This document shows positions 33,091 through 41,026 of a DNA stretch of 50,859 bases, piece by piece; position 1 is the first letter of the stretch, and each line of letters opens with the position of its first letter. Under the pieces are notes generated by a model. The model was not told where the DNA came from, did not search any database, and saw nothing but the letters and a program-made list of their open reading frames with translations. The translations under genes and the position numbers were made by a program. Origin of the DNA: Actinomycetota bacterium (lineage in GTDB: Bacteria > Actinomycetota > Acidimicrobiia > Acidimicrobiales > Ilumatobacteraceae); the NCBI GenBank assembly GCA_005787035.1, contig SYCI01000074.1:1-50859 (forward strand), written 5' to 3'.

Positions 33091-34455
33091 ATGACGGCTC
33101 TCGACCCCCGACCGGCCCGGTCCCCCGGTGTCACGTATCAGGAACTCCTCGACACCGACACCCATCCGGTACCCGACGTCCTGCGCCTCGAGTCGCCGCG
33201 GTTCCTCGGCGACGACGACATCCCCATCGACCGCTACATCTCTCGCGAGTGGCACGAACTCGAGCGTGAGCGGCTCTGGATGCGCGTCTGGCAGTTCGCT
33301 TGCCGGGAGGAACAGATCCCCGGACCGGGCGACCACGTGGTCTACGAGATCAGCAACCTCTCGTTCATCGTGATGCGCCAGGCGGACGGCTCGATCAAGG
33401 CCTTCCCCAACGCGTGTCTGCATCGTGGACGTCGGCTCAAGGATTACGACGGCCACTGTTCGGAGATCCGCTGCCCGTTCCATGGTTTCGCGTGGGCGCT
33501 CGACGGCCAACTCGCCGACGTGCCGGCCGGCTGGGACTTCCCGCACGTCGACGAACGTCGCCACGAGGACTTCATGCTCCCCGAGTGTCAAGTGGGCATC
33601 TGGGCCGGATTCGTGTTCATCAATCCCGACCCGGATTGCGAACCGTTCTCCGATTTCATACGCGGTCTCGACGAGCAGTTCGAAGTCTGGAACCTCGCCG
33701 ACCGCTACATCGAGGCCCACGTCACCAAGATCATCGGGGCCAACTGGAAGATCGCGCAGGAGGCGTTCTGCGAGGCGTACCACGTGAACGCCACTCACCC
33801 GCAGATCCTCTATTACCTCGGCGACACCAATTCGCAGGTCGACATCTGGGACAACTTCTCGCGGGTGATCACCCCGGCGTGCACACCGAGTCCGCTGCTC
33901 TGGTACGAGGTCTCCGAGGACGAGATGATGAAGTCGATGCTCGACGTTCGCGTCGATCAGGAGAGCCCGATCTCGATACCGGCTGGTGCATCGGCGCGGG
34001 CGATCGGTGCCGCCGGTGCGCGTGAGCGCTGGCGCCCGGTGGTCGGCGCTCATGTCGACCAGATGAGCGACGCGGAATTCATGGACAGCATCGACTACAC
34101 GGTGTTCCCGAACTTTCATCCGTGGGGCGCGTTCAACCGCATCGTCTACCGCTTCCGCCCGAACGGCGACGATCATCGCTCGTCGATCATGGAAGTCATG
34201 TTCCTCGCCCCCTTCAAAGGTGAGCGTCCGGCTCCGGCCGAACGCCGCGATCTCCGGATCGACCAACCATGGACCGACGCCCCCGAACTCGGCATGCTCG
34301 CCAAAGTCTTCGATCAGGACGTCTTCAACATGTCCAAGGTCCAACTCGGACTCGAGACCACGTTCAAACCCGGCATCACACTGGCGAACTACCAGGAGGC
34401 CAAGGTCCGCTGGTTGCACCAGAAGTTCGGCGAGTGGATGGAAGGTGACCGGTGA
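33091..34455 (+). CDS. Rieske non-haem iron oxygenase alpha subunit 3
   Basis: The 454-residue protein has Rieske ligands Cys109-x-His111 and Cys128-x2-His131 (NACLHRG, CPFHGFAW). The catalytic iron motif is NWKIAQEAFCEAYHVNATH with the two His ligands in YHVNATH. It is strongly similar to the Rieske protein at 29926 (shared HVVY, DGSIKA and CLHRG segments). The start MTALDP is the only one compatible with the divergent promoter. It overlaps the following 71-residue gene (TGATG), then a ThuA-like gene, so the three are co-translated. Confidence 0.93.
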   Translation: MTALDPRPARSPGVTYQELLDTDTHPVPDVLRLESPRFLGDDDIPIDRYISREWHELERERLWMRVWQFACREEQIPGPGDHVVYEISNLSFIVMRQADGSIKAFPNACLHRGRRLKDYDGHCSEIRCPFHGFAWALDGQLADVPAGWDFPHVDERRHEDFMLPECQVGIWAGFVFINPDPDCEPFSDFIRGLDEQFEVWNLADRYIEAHVTKIIGANWKIAQEAFCEAYHVNATHPQILYYLGDTNSQVDIWDNFSRVITPACTPSPLLWYEVSEDEMMKSMLDVRVDQESPISIPAGASARAIGAAGARERWRPVVGAHVDQMSDAEFMDSIDYTVFPNFHPWGAFNRIVYRFRPNGDDHRSSIMEVMFLAPFKGERPAPAERRDLRIDQPWTDAPELGMLAKVFDQDVFNMSKVQLGLETTFKPGITLANYQEAKVRWLHQKFGEWMEGDR

Positions 34456-34670
34456 TGCGCGGAATCGTTCATCCGTTCAGCAAGGCGCTCTACGAACAAG
34501 ACGGCCACGGCAACATCCGTGTGTCGAAGGACGGCAAGTGGGGCGTGTTCGGGACCGACGGTCACCACATCGAGGGCGAGATCCGCGAATGTGATCCCCA
34601 ATTGTGCGGTTGGGTCGGTGGTCCCCAGATCGCCAACCACCGTCTGGCCCAGGCGCCGATCGACCGGTGA
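34455..34670 (+). CDS. small conserved-looking protein of unknown function coupled to Rieske 3
   Basis: The 71-residue protein is hydrophilic, with no signal peptide or membrane segment. It has two short beta-rich repeats (GNIRVSKDGKWGVFGTDGHH and EGEIRECDPQLCGWVGGPQ), a single CGW segment and a Pro/Ala-rich end. Its ATG overlaps the Rieske stop by one base and its own TGA overlaps the GTG of the ThuA-like gene, which argues strongly that it is real. It could be a small accessory or chaperone-like subunit of the oxygenase. I do not recognise a named family. Confidence 0.75.
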   Translation: MRGIVHPFSKALYEQDGHGNIRVSKDGKWGVFGTDGHHIEGEIRECDPQLCGWVGGPQIANHRLAQAPIDR

Positions 34671-35446
34671 CCGTCTCGGTTCAGGTCGTCACCGGCGGCC
34701 ATCCATTCGAAGCCGATCCTTTCTTCGCGGTCTTCGATTCGCTTCCCGACATCGAGTGGTCGAAGGCGAACACGCCGAGCGTCGGTGCCGACGTCGTCGT
34801 CTTCTACGACATGCCCGGACTTCGCTTCACCGGCGGCGTACCACCGGTCGAGTTCCCCGAACCTTCATCAGAAGTACGCGACGTTTTCACTCGTCTGCAG
34901 AATCACGGCACCGGACTCGTCTTCATGCACCACGCCGTGGCGAGTTGGCCGGCTTGGGAAGGCTTCGCCGAACTGATCGGTGGTCGCTTCCACTACCAGC
35001 CGGGCACTCTTCGCGGCGTCGATTACCCCGACTCGGGTTACGTGTTCGACGTTCGCCACACGGTGTCGGTGCTCGACCCGTCGCATCCGGTCTGTGCCGG
35101 GTTGCCGACGAGCTTCGAGATCGTCGACGAGCTCTACTGCTTCCCGGTCTTCGAGGACTCGGTCGTTCCGTTGATGCGGACCGACTTCCCGGTGCGCGAC
35201 GCATCACACTTCTACTCGGCCGATCTCGCCATTCGCGGTCGCCGCAACGACAACGAAGGTTGGACCCATCCGCCCGGCAGCGATCTCGTGGGCTGGATCA
35301 AACCAGCCGGTAACTCACCACTCGTGTATCTCCAGTTCGGCGACGGCCCGGTCACCTACTCCGATGCGAACTTCCGCCGTGTTCTCGGCAACGCGATCGG
35401 TTGGTCGGCTTCGCCCGCGGCCCGAGCGTGGGCGCGAAGCCAGTAA
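34667..35446 (+). CDS. ThuA-like (class I glutamine amidotransferase-like) protein 1
   Basis: The 259-residue protein fits the ThuA fold: SVQVVTGGHPFEADPFFAV, a DVVVFYDMPG strand, GTGLVFMHHAVASWPAW, GGRFHYQPG, then DELYCFPVF and a late YLQFGDGPVTY. Related ThuA proteins act in 3-keto-sugar metabolism, but many sit in unrelated catabolic operons with unknown roles. GTG 34667 overlaps the preceding stop (GTGA). It is distantly paralogous to the protein at 43149. It ends flush against the convergent nitroreductase gene. Confidence 0.85.
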   Translation: MTVSVQVVTGGHPFEADPFFAVFDSLPDIEWSKANTPSVGADVVVFYDMPGLRFTGGVPPVEFPEPSSEVRDVFTRLQNHGTGLVFMHHAVASWPAWEGFAELIGGRFHYQPGTLRGVDYPDSGYVFDVRHTVSVLDPSHPVCAGLPTSFEIVDELYCFPVFEDSVVPLMRTDFPVRDASHFYSADLAIRGRRNDNEGWTHPPGSDLVGWIKPAGNSPLVYLQFGDGPVTYSDANFRRVLGNAIGWSASPAARAWARSQ

Positions 35447-36079
35447 TCAGGTCCAGGTGTCCCAGCGGATGAACTTCTCCGCGGGCACCCGCTTGGCAAT
35501 CTTGAAGTCGGTTCCGATGGTGTAGGCCACCGGGAACAAACCGGCCTGGGTGTACTGATCGAACGGAATACCGAGGAGGTCGGCGGCTTCCTTCTCGTTC
35601 GGGAGATGCAACGTGGTCCAGGCCGAACCGAGACCACGCTCGCGGAGCGCGAGCATGAAACTCCACACGGCGGGCAACAGCGAACCCCATGCCGACGCCT
35701 GCCCGAAGGCCGGTGTGCCGGTGTCGAGGCGACCGGCGATCAGCGGAATGAGAAGAACCGGAACCTGATCGAGAACGTCGGCGAGGTACGTGGCCGAGTC
35801 GAGGATCCGCTCACCCTGATCGTCACGCTTGGGCCGATTGGGATCGTTGATGTACGGATAGAAGTTGGCCCGGTACATGTCGGCCAGAGCCTTCTTCTTG
35901 ACCGGATCCTCCACGAACAGCCAACGCCAGCCCTGCATGTTCGAGCCAGTGGGCGCCTGATGCGCGATCTCGACGCACTCGACGAGCACGTCGTGCGGAA
36001 CCGGCTTGGTGAGGTCGAGTCGCTTGCGTACCGAACGTGTCGTGGTGAGCACTTCGTCGGCGGTCAGTCCCAGTTTCAT
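35447..36079 (-). CDS. nitroreductase-family flavoprotein
   Basis: The 210-residue protein has the FMN-binding start TTRSVRKRLDLTKPVPHDVL, QAPTGSNMQGWRWLFVED and a late GLGSAWTTLHLPNEKEAADLLGIP, all typical of nitroreductase/BluB-like FMN proteins. Family members reduce nitro groups, quinones, enones or enamides using NAD(P)H. GGGAGAGAG precedes the ATG at 36079; the GTG one codon upstream is less likely. It follows the PNPOx-like gene by 12 bp. Confidence 0.9.
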   Translation of the reverse strand: MKLGLTADEVLTTTRSVRKRLDLTKPVPHDVLVECVEIAHQAPTGSNMQGWRWLFVEDPVKKKALADMYRANFYPYINDPNRPKRDDQGERILDSATYLADVLDQVPVLLIPLIAGRLDTGTPAFGQASAWGSLLPAVWSFMLALRERGLGSAWTTLHLPNEKEAADLLGIPFDQYTQAGLFPVAYTIGTDFKIAKRVPAEKFIRWDTWT

Positions 36080-36091
36080 CACTCTCTCCCG

Positions 36092-36613
36092 TCACTCGGC
36101 CGAACTGGCTCGAGACTTCATCCACTCGGTGGTGGCTTGCCCCATCTTGGTCCCGTCGTAGCCGATTCGCTGGGTCGGAACCACTTTCAGGATCACCCGA
36201 CGCGGTGAATCCAGGAAATCCCGGAAGGCCTCGGCGCGTTTGCCCTTGCCGCCCATGATGGCCTCGGCCAAAGCCGGGTAGAACCAGTCCTTGGTCGCTT
36301 GGTCGTCGAGAATTTCGCACGTGCCCTTCCAGGTGACGGTCATGTTGCGCGGCAGGGACGTGCCGGTGGAGGTCACGACCACGCACACACGCGGGTCGCG
36401 GCGGACCGCCGAGATCCGAGCTCGCTGCGAAGAAGCCGTCAACCAGAAACAACCGTCGTGCCACACGTACGACATGATCACTCCGACCGGCCAACCCTCC
36501 TTGTTCGACCAGATGAACGTGCATTCGTTGTGCGCAAGAAGGAGACGCTCCTCCATGTCGTCGTCGAGTCCGTAGACGGTGACGTCTTCGTAGTTCTCGG
36601 GATGTTCGGCCAT
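36092..36613 (-). CDS. pyridoxamine 5'-phosphate oxidase-like (FMN/F420-binding split-barrel) protein
   Basis: The 173-residue protein has the split-barrel pattern: LLLAHNECTFIWSNKEGWPVGVIMSYVWHDGCFWLTAS, then ARISAVRRDPRVCVVVTS and a late RVILKVVPTQRIGYDG. In Actinobacteria such proteins bind F420 or FMN and reduce unsaturated or quinone-like substrates. The ATG at 36613 has AGAAGGA before it; the four-codon longer start lacks a site. Paired with the nitroreductase, it suggests a flavin/deazaflavin reductive step. Confidence 0.85.
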   Translation of the reverse strand: MAEHPENYEDVTVYGLDDDMEERLLLAHNECTFIWSNKEGWPVGVIMSYVWHDGCFWLTASSQRARISAVRRDPRVCVVVTSTGTSLPRNMTVTWKGTCEILDDQATKDWFYPALAEAIMGGKGKRAEAFRDFLDSPRRVILKVVPTQRIGYDGTKMGQATTEWMKSRASSAE

Positions 36614-36647
36614 GGTCCTTCTCACTCTCTCTTCGGTTCGTTCGCGA

Positions 36648-37415
36648 TCAGCGTTCGGAAATCTCGCGGGGGGTGAACTGCCCCGTGTTGGCGGTGATGC
36701 CGCCGTCCACGGGCACCACGGCGCCGGTCACGAAACTCGCCTCGGCCGAGGCGAAGAACTCGATCACCGCCGCGACTTCGTCGGCCCGACCCCAGCGTTG
36801 CAGCGGGATCGCCCGGCGCAACGACTCGTATACGGCCGGCACCGCGCTCAGTCCCTTGGTCATGCCCGTCTCGGTGGGTCCGGGGCACACGACGTTCACG
36901 TTGATCCGGTCGGCGCCGAGATCGAGCGCGGCTCCCCGTGCGAGGTTGATGGCCGCGGCCTTGGCCGTGTTGTACGGCCACATGTTGGGGTCGGCTCCGA
37001 TTCCCGATGTCGACGCCGTGACCACGATGCGTCCACCGCCGCGACGGCGCAGCGCCGGGACCGCGGCACGTATTCCGAGTAGGACTCCACGAACATTGAC
37101 CTCGAGTGTGCGATCGAAAACTTCGAGGGGCATCTCCACGATGTCGCCACTCGCCGGCACTCCGGCGTTCAACACGATCGCATCGAGTCCGCCGAAGACG
37201 TCCTCGGCGCGGTGCACGGCATCGGAGTTCGTCGATTCGTCAGTCACGTCCCCGGGTACTACTTCGACCACACCCGGGCGCGCGAGCGATTCCAGCGCAT
37301 CGCCGGCCCGATCGACGGCTACGACTCTTTCACCGCGTGAGCTCAGACGTTCGACCACCGCCCGGCCGATACCCGACGCAGCGCCGGTGACGATCGTGAC
37401 GCGCGTCGAGTTCAT
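36648..37415 (-). CDS. short-chain dehydrogenase/reductase (SDR) 5
   Basis: The 255-residue SDR has TGAASGIGRAVVERL, VLNAGVPASG and the catalytic pair in PYNTAKAAAINL, preceded by TASTSG. A TAGGTT box directly precedes the ATG with a six-base spacer, and its TAG is the stop codon of the P450 gene upstream. SDR 5 may therefore have a leaderless promoter in addition to read-through from the P450. Confidence 0.92.
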   Translation of the reverse strand: MNSTRVTIVTGAASGIGRAVVERLSSRGERVVAVDRAGDALESLARPGVVEVVPGDVTDESTNSDAVHRAEDVFGGLDAIVLNAGVPASGDIVEMPLEVFDRTLEVNVRGVLLGIRAAVPALRRRGGGRIVVTASTSGIGADPNMWPYNTAKAAAINLARGAALDLGADRINVNVVCPGPTETGMTKGLSAVPAVYESLRRAIPLQRWGRADEVAAVIEFFASAEASFVTGAVVPVDGGITANTGQFTPREISER

Positions 37416-37421
37416 GACGAG

Positions 37422-37427
37422 AACCTA
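37422..37427 (-). promoter_or_regulatory. -10 box overlapping the P450 stop codon (SDR 5 promoter)
   Basis: TAGGTT on the minus strand, then CTCGTC, then the ATG at 37415. The first three bases are the P450 gene's TAG stop. Confidence 0.45.
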
Positions 37428-38642
37428 CGACCTCGACACCGCGTCGATCGGGTCCGGACGGCGCACCTTCCAGCGAATCGGAAGGGTCGTGAGTCCGCGG
37501 AGAATGAACGGCTCGTTGACGGCGACCGGACCCACGAGTTCGATCTCGGCGAAAGTGTCGACCATGAGTCGCAGCGCCAATTGCGCCTCACGTCGGGCGA
37601 GCGCGTTTCCGATGCAGTGGTGGACTCCCCACCCGAAGGCCAGATGCGGACGCGATCCGGGCGTGAATCGATCGAGTCGGATGCGGTGGGGGTCCTCCCA
37701 CACGTCGGTGTCACGGTTGGCCGCCGCGAAGAGCAATTGCACCTTGGTGCGCTCGTTCAGATCGTGATCGCCGAGTGGACACGCGTCGCGATTGGTTCGG
37801 AACAGACCCTGAACCGGTGAATCGAAACGCAGGAACTCCTCGACGGCGAGCGGTATTAGGCCGGGATCACGACGGATCGCGTCCGCCAACGACGGATCCT
37901 GAATCAACCGGTACAGCATGAGTCCGATCAGACTCGCCGTCGTCTCGTGACCGGCCACCAGAACCTGCTGGGCGAGTTGACGGACTTCCCCGTACGAGAG
38001 CTCACCGGCCCGATGGGCTCGGGTCAGCACCGACACCAGGTCGTCGGGTGGCTCGCGACCGGCGTCGAGCGCGGCCGTGCGTTCGGCAACCAGTCCGTCG
38101 ACGATCGAATAGATCCCTTCGTTGGCGCGCTCCACGAGTCGAAGGTCGCCGCCACCGAGACCGTTGACGATGTCGTCGGACCACTCGCCGAACCGTTCCC
38201 GATCGGACGCGTGTACACCCAACATCTCGGCGATCACATCGGCCGGAAAGGGGAACGCGAAGAGTCGCACGAAGTCGCCTTCACCGTCGCGCGAAAAGTT
38301 TTCGTTCCACATGCGGCGACCGATCTCTTCGACCCGGGGTGCGAGCGATGCGATGGCCGCCGGACGGAACCCGTCCTGCAGAACCTTGCGCTGGCGACGA
38401 TGATCGGGATCGTCAGCAGCACCGAGAACTCCGCCGTTCTGTACGAAGATCCCCGGTCCGTCCCCGTTCAGCCATTGCTCGGGTTCGAGAAGCATCTGCA
38501 GGACATCGGCGTGCTTGCTCACCACGAAGAACGGCGGAGAGACCGACTCCTCCCGGTGAACGGGACACTCCTCGAGCAGACGCCGGTGGCCGATCGATGG
38601 TTCGAGATCGTTGGCGTGGGCCAGATGCGAGTAGCGCTCCAC
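37425..38642 (-). CDS. cytochrome P450 2
   Basis: The 405-residue P450 shows the I-helix motif VAGHETTASL (about 229-238), the ExxR motif EEFLRFDSPVQGLFRTNR (Glu269, Arg272) and the haem loop FGWGVHHCIGNALARRE with Cys343. The GTG start lies 16 bp after the stop of SDR 6. With the adjacent SDRs it could hydroxylate a ring or side chain whose alcohol is then oxidised. It shares the SPVQGLFRT segment with the first P450, suggesting related substrates. No redox partner is seen. Confidence 0.94.
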   Translation of the reverse strand: MERYSHLAHANDLEPSIGHRRLLEECPVHREESVSPPFFVVSKHADVLQMLLEPEQWLNGDGPGIFVQNGGVLGAADDPDHRRQRKVLQDGFRPAAIASLAPRVEEIGRRMWNENFSRDGEGDFVRLFAFPFPADVIAEMLGVHASDRERFGEWSDDIVNGLGGGDLRLVERANEGIYSIVDGLVAERTAALDAGREPPDDLVSVLTRAHRAGELSYGEVRQLAQQVLVAGHETTASLIGLMLYRLIQDPSLADAIRRDPGLIPLAVEEFLRFDSPVQGLFRTNRDACPLGDHDLNERTKVQLLFAAANRDTDVWEDPHRIRLDRFTPGSRPHLAFGWGVHHCIGNALARREAQLALRLMVDTFAEIELVGPVAVNEPFILRGLTTLPIRWKVRRPDPIDAVSRS

Positions 38643-38658
38643 GGATCGGGTGTCGGGG

Positions 38659-39441
38659 TCAGTACGGGAGGGTGCCGCCGTCGACCGGGAACAGACAGCC
38701 CGTCATGTTGCGGGCGGCATCGGATGCCAGCAACACCGCGACCGCGGCGACCTCTTCCACGCGATTGGGTCGCTTGATCGACGATTCACTGCAGAACATC
38801 TCGATGAGTGCCTCGTACGAACCGACACCCATGGCCTGGGCCGAAGCCGGACCCGTTTCGCGCACGATGTCGGTCTCGATGATCCCCGGCAGGATCGCGT
38901 TCACCGTGATCCCGAGTGTGCCGACCTCGTGGGCCGCCGACTTCACGAGTCCGTTGACCGCGTGTTTGGTCGCGACGTAGCCCGGAAGTCCGGGCTTGCC
39001 GAGTTTGCCCTCCACCGAGGACGTCACGATGACGCGCCCCGCCTGGCGCGGGATCATGTGTTGCAGCGCGCGGCGCATACCCCAGAAGACGTGGTTCAGG
39101 TTCCAGTCGATCTCGAGGTTCCATTCCTCATCGCTCATCATCGAAACCGGCGCCGTGGCTTGCACACCACCCGAGTTCAGACAGCAGATGTCGAGATGCC
39201 CGAATTTCTCGATCGTGAAGTCGATGAGACCTTCCACGACCGATTGCTTGGCGGCGTCCCCCGGGAAGAACGCGGCCCGTGCGCCGGCGTTCATCTCGGC
39301 CAGACAACGTTCGCCCTTCACCGGGTCGCGTCCGTTGACCACCACCGTGGCCCCCTCGGCGATGAAGGCCTCGGCCATGGCCCGACCGATGCTCCGGGTT
39401 CCGCCGGTGATACAGGCCACTTTTCCTTCGAGCTTGCCCAT
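38659..39441 (-). CDS. short-chain dehydrogenase/reductase (SDR) 6
   Basis: The 260-residue SDR has ITGGTRSIGRAMAEAF, NGRDPVKGERCL, LNSGGVQ in place of the usual NNAG, and the catalytic pair in GYVATKHAVNG. It is very similar to the next gene (SDR 7): shared GGTR-IG, VVNGRDP/VINGRDP, SSVEGK-GKPG and YVA-KHAVNGL. Tandem duplication is likely. Both probably oxidise related ring alcohols or reduce related ketones. Confidence 0.92.
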   Translation of the reverse strand: MGKLEGKVACITGGTRSIGRAMAEAFIAEGATVVVNGRDPVKGERCLAEMNAGARAAFFPGDAAKQSVVEGLIDFTIEKFGHLDICCLNSGGVQATAPVSMMSDEEWNLEIDWNLNHVFWGMRRALQHMIPRQAGRVIVTSSVEGKLGKPGLPGYVATKHAVNGLVKSAAHEVGTLGITVNAILPGIIETDIVRETGPASAQAMGVGSYEALIEMFCSESSIKRPNRVEEVAAVAVLLASDAARNMTGCLFPVDGGTLPY

Positions 39442-39469
39442 CAGGATCTCCTCTCCACTCGGTGGTACT

Positions 39470-40249
39470 TCAGTAAGGCGACGTTCCGCCGTCGATCGAA
39501 ATCAGTGAACCCGTGATACCGCCACCGATCTCCGAAGCGAGGAGTACCGCGACGTTGGCGACGTCCTCGACCTCGTTGATGCGTTTGATCGCCGAGTCGG
39601 CGGCGAAGGTTGCGAGCAGCTGGTCGTACGTGAGGCCCATGGCCGCCGCCGCACCCGCGCCTCCCTCTTTCACGATGTCGGTCTCGATCACCCCGGGACA
39701 CACCGCATTCACGGTGATACCGAGCGGTCCGACCTCCTTGGCGGCCGACTTCGTGAGTCCGTTGACCGCGTGTTTGGCGGCCACGTAGGTCGACATGCCG
39801 GGTTTACCGGCCTTGCCTTCCACCGACGACACGTTGATGACCCGTCCGTATCCCTGCGGGATCATGTACTTGAAGGCGCGCCGCATGACCCAGAGCGTGT
39901 GCCACAGGTTCCACTTGATCGCGTCGTCCATGGCTTCGTCGGTGAGTTCGGCGACCGGCGCGAATCCAGCGGCGCCGCCCGCGTTGGCGACCAGGATGTC
40001 GATTCGTCCGAAACGTTCGACGGTCCCGTCGACCACCGCTTCGCAGTCTTCGCGCTTCTTCACGTCGCCGGCGATGAAGTGGGCTCGATCACCAGCGTTC
40101 AGTTCGGCGAGCGATTGGGCGGCCTTGGCCGGATCACGTCCGTTGATCACCACCCGGGCTCCTTCGTCGAGGAATGCCTTGGCGATCGCCAAGCCGATAC
40201 CGCGGGTTCCGCCCGTCACACACGCGACTCGTCCGTCCAACGTTCCCAT
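39470..40249 (-). CDS. short-chain dehydrogenase/reductase (SDR) 7, tandem paralogue of SDR 6
   Basis: The 259-residue SDR has VTGGTRGIGLAIAKAF, VANAGGAAG and the catalytic pair in YVAAKHAVNGLTKS. A GAGGGGG ribosome site precedes the ATG. It lies 28 bp upstream of SDR 6 and 51 bp downstream of the TetR gene on the same strand, so the regulator may be co-transcribed with it or terminate in the GC-rich gap. Confidence 0.92.
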   Translation of the reverse strand: MGTLDGRVACVTGGTRGIGLAIAKAFLDEGARVVINGRDPAKAAQSLAELNAGDRAHFIAGDVKKREDCEAVVDGTVERFGRIDILVANAGGAAGFAPVAELTDEAMDDAIKWNLWHTLWVMRRAFKYMIPQGYGRVINVSSVEGKAGKPGMSTYVAAKHAVNGLTKSAAKEVGPLGITVNAVCPGVIETDIVKEGGAGAAAAMGLTYDQLLATFAADSAIKRINEVEDVANVAVLLASEIGGGITGSLISIDGGTSPY

Positions 40250-40300
40250 CCGACACCCCCTCGTCGGCGGGCCCCCGCCCGCGGGCGAGAGCGTAGACGC

Positions 40301-40933
40301 TCAGCGAGGGTCGGCGAGGAGGGATCCGCGCAATGCCGACTTGGCCGCCGCGATGGCCGTTCGGTGGTGGCGCAGGTCGTCGGAGGCCACATCGGTCAGG
40401 CCGGCGAGCGTGGTGAGTAGGAACGAGAGCACCATCGATCGGTGCGACCGGGCCACGTCGCCGGCGGCCACGGCCTCCTCCACCAGTTCCACCACGAACT
40501 TCTGGGTCGGCAGTTGGGCCTCGTCGAGGGCGACACGCATCTCGGGGTGGCGGCGAGCGTCGATGCGGACCGCCCCCAGAAAACGCGCGTACGACGGATC
40601 TTCGCCATTCAGGACGTGTGCCGCGTCGAGGACCGCGTCGAAGCGCTCCAGGAAATTGGCCCGACCGGAGACGGCGTCGTTGAAGCGGGTCGACACGAGA
40701 CTTTGCGCGTCCTCCAGGACGGCGACGTAGAGATCGGCCTTGGATGGGAAGTAGTGATAGAGCGCAGCCGGCGTGACCCCGGCCTGATTGGCGATGTCGC
40801 GGTTGGTCGTGACCTCGTAACCGTGGACGGCGAAGGTCTCCCGGGCGATGGCGAGGATCCGACGGCGGGTCTCGGCCGAGTCGGTTGCCGGCGGACGGCC
40901 GAGTTTGCGAGGTTTCTTGGCGGCCCGCGGCAT
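40301..40933 (-). CDS. TetR-family transcriptional regulator
   Basis: The 210-residue protein has a basic N terminus (PRAAKKPRKLGRPP), then a TetR helix-turn-helix: RRRILAIARETFAVHGYEVT, IANQAGVTPAALYHYFPSKADLYVAV (about residues 25-70). The C-terminal helical domain is a ligand pocket. It is divergent from the acyl-CoA dehydrogenase gene across 93 bp. The operator-like site at 40999-41012 is in that gap. CATACT with a six-base spacer precedes the ATG at 40933. By position it probably represses its neighbours and is released by an acyl-CoA or pathway metabolite. Confidence 0.94.
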   Translation of the reverse strand: MPRAAKKPRKLGRPPATDSAETRRRILAIARETFAVHGYEVTTNRDIANQAGVTPAALYHYFPSKADLYVAVLEDAQSLVSTRFNDAVSGRANFLERFDAVLDAAHVLNGEDPSYARFLGAVRIDARRHPEMRVALDEAQLPTQKFVVELVEEAVAAGDVARSHRSMVLSFLLTTLAGLTDVASDDLRHHRTAIAAAKSALRGSLLADPR

Positions 40934-40998
40934 ACGACGAGTATGGCGAGGCACGCCCCCGCCGAACGGGTCGAGCGATCGGGGCACGGTTGCCTTAC

Positions 40999-41012
40999 TG
41001 ATCGGATGGTCA
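40999..41012 (+). promoter_or_regulatory. candidate TetR-type operator, site 3 (acyl-CoA dehydrogenase promoter)
   Basis: TGATCGGATGGTCA is an imperfect palindrome between a TTGCCT -35 (40990-40995) and the TACGGT -10 (41015-41020), where a repressor would block polymerase. It differs from site 1 only in the two central bases. Confidence 0.5.
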
Positions 41013-41014
41013 AT

Positions 41015-41020
41015 TACGGT
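41015..41020 (+). promoter_or_regulatory. -10 box of probable leaderless promoter (acyl-CoA dehydrogenase)
   Basis: TACGGT, then GGAGTC, then the GTG at 41027. A GGTGGAG string overlaps it and could instead serve as a ribosome site if transcription starts further upstream. Confidence 0.45.
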
Positions 41021-41026
41021 GGAGTC

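Noticed and set aside
32983-34419. A 478-codon minus-strand frame opposite Rieske 3
   Set aside because: Composition is that of a reverse-frame shadow, and the plus-strand frame has all Rieske and iron-site residues.
41006-41026. ATG at 41006 as start of the acyl-CoA dehydrogenase
   Set aside because: It lies inside the operator-like site and before the -10 box; GTG 41027 fits both the leaderless pattern and the family N terminus.
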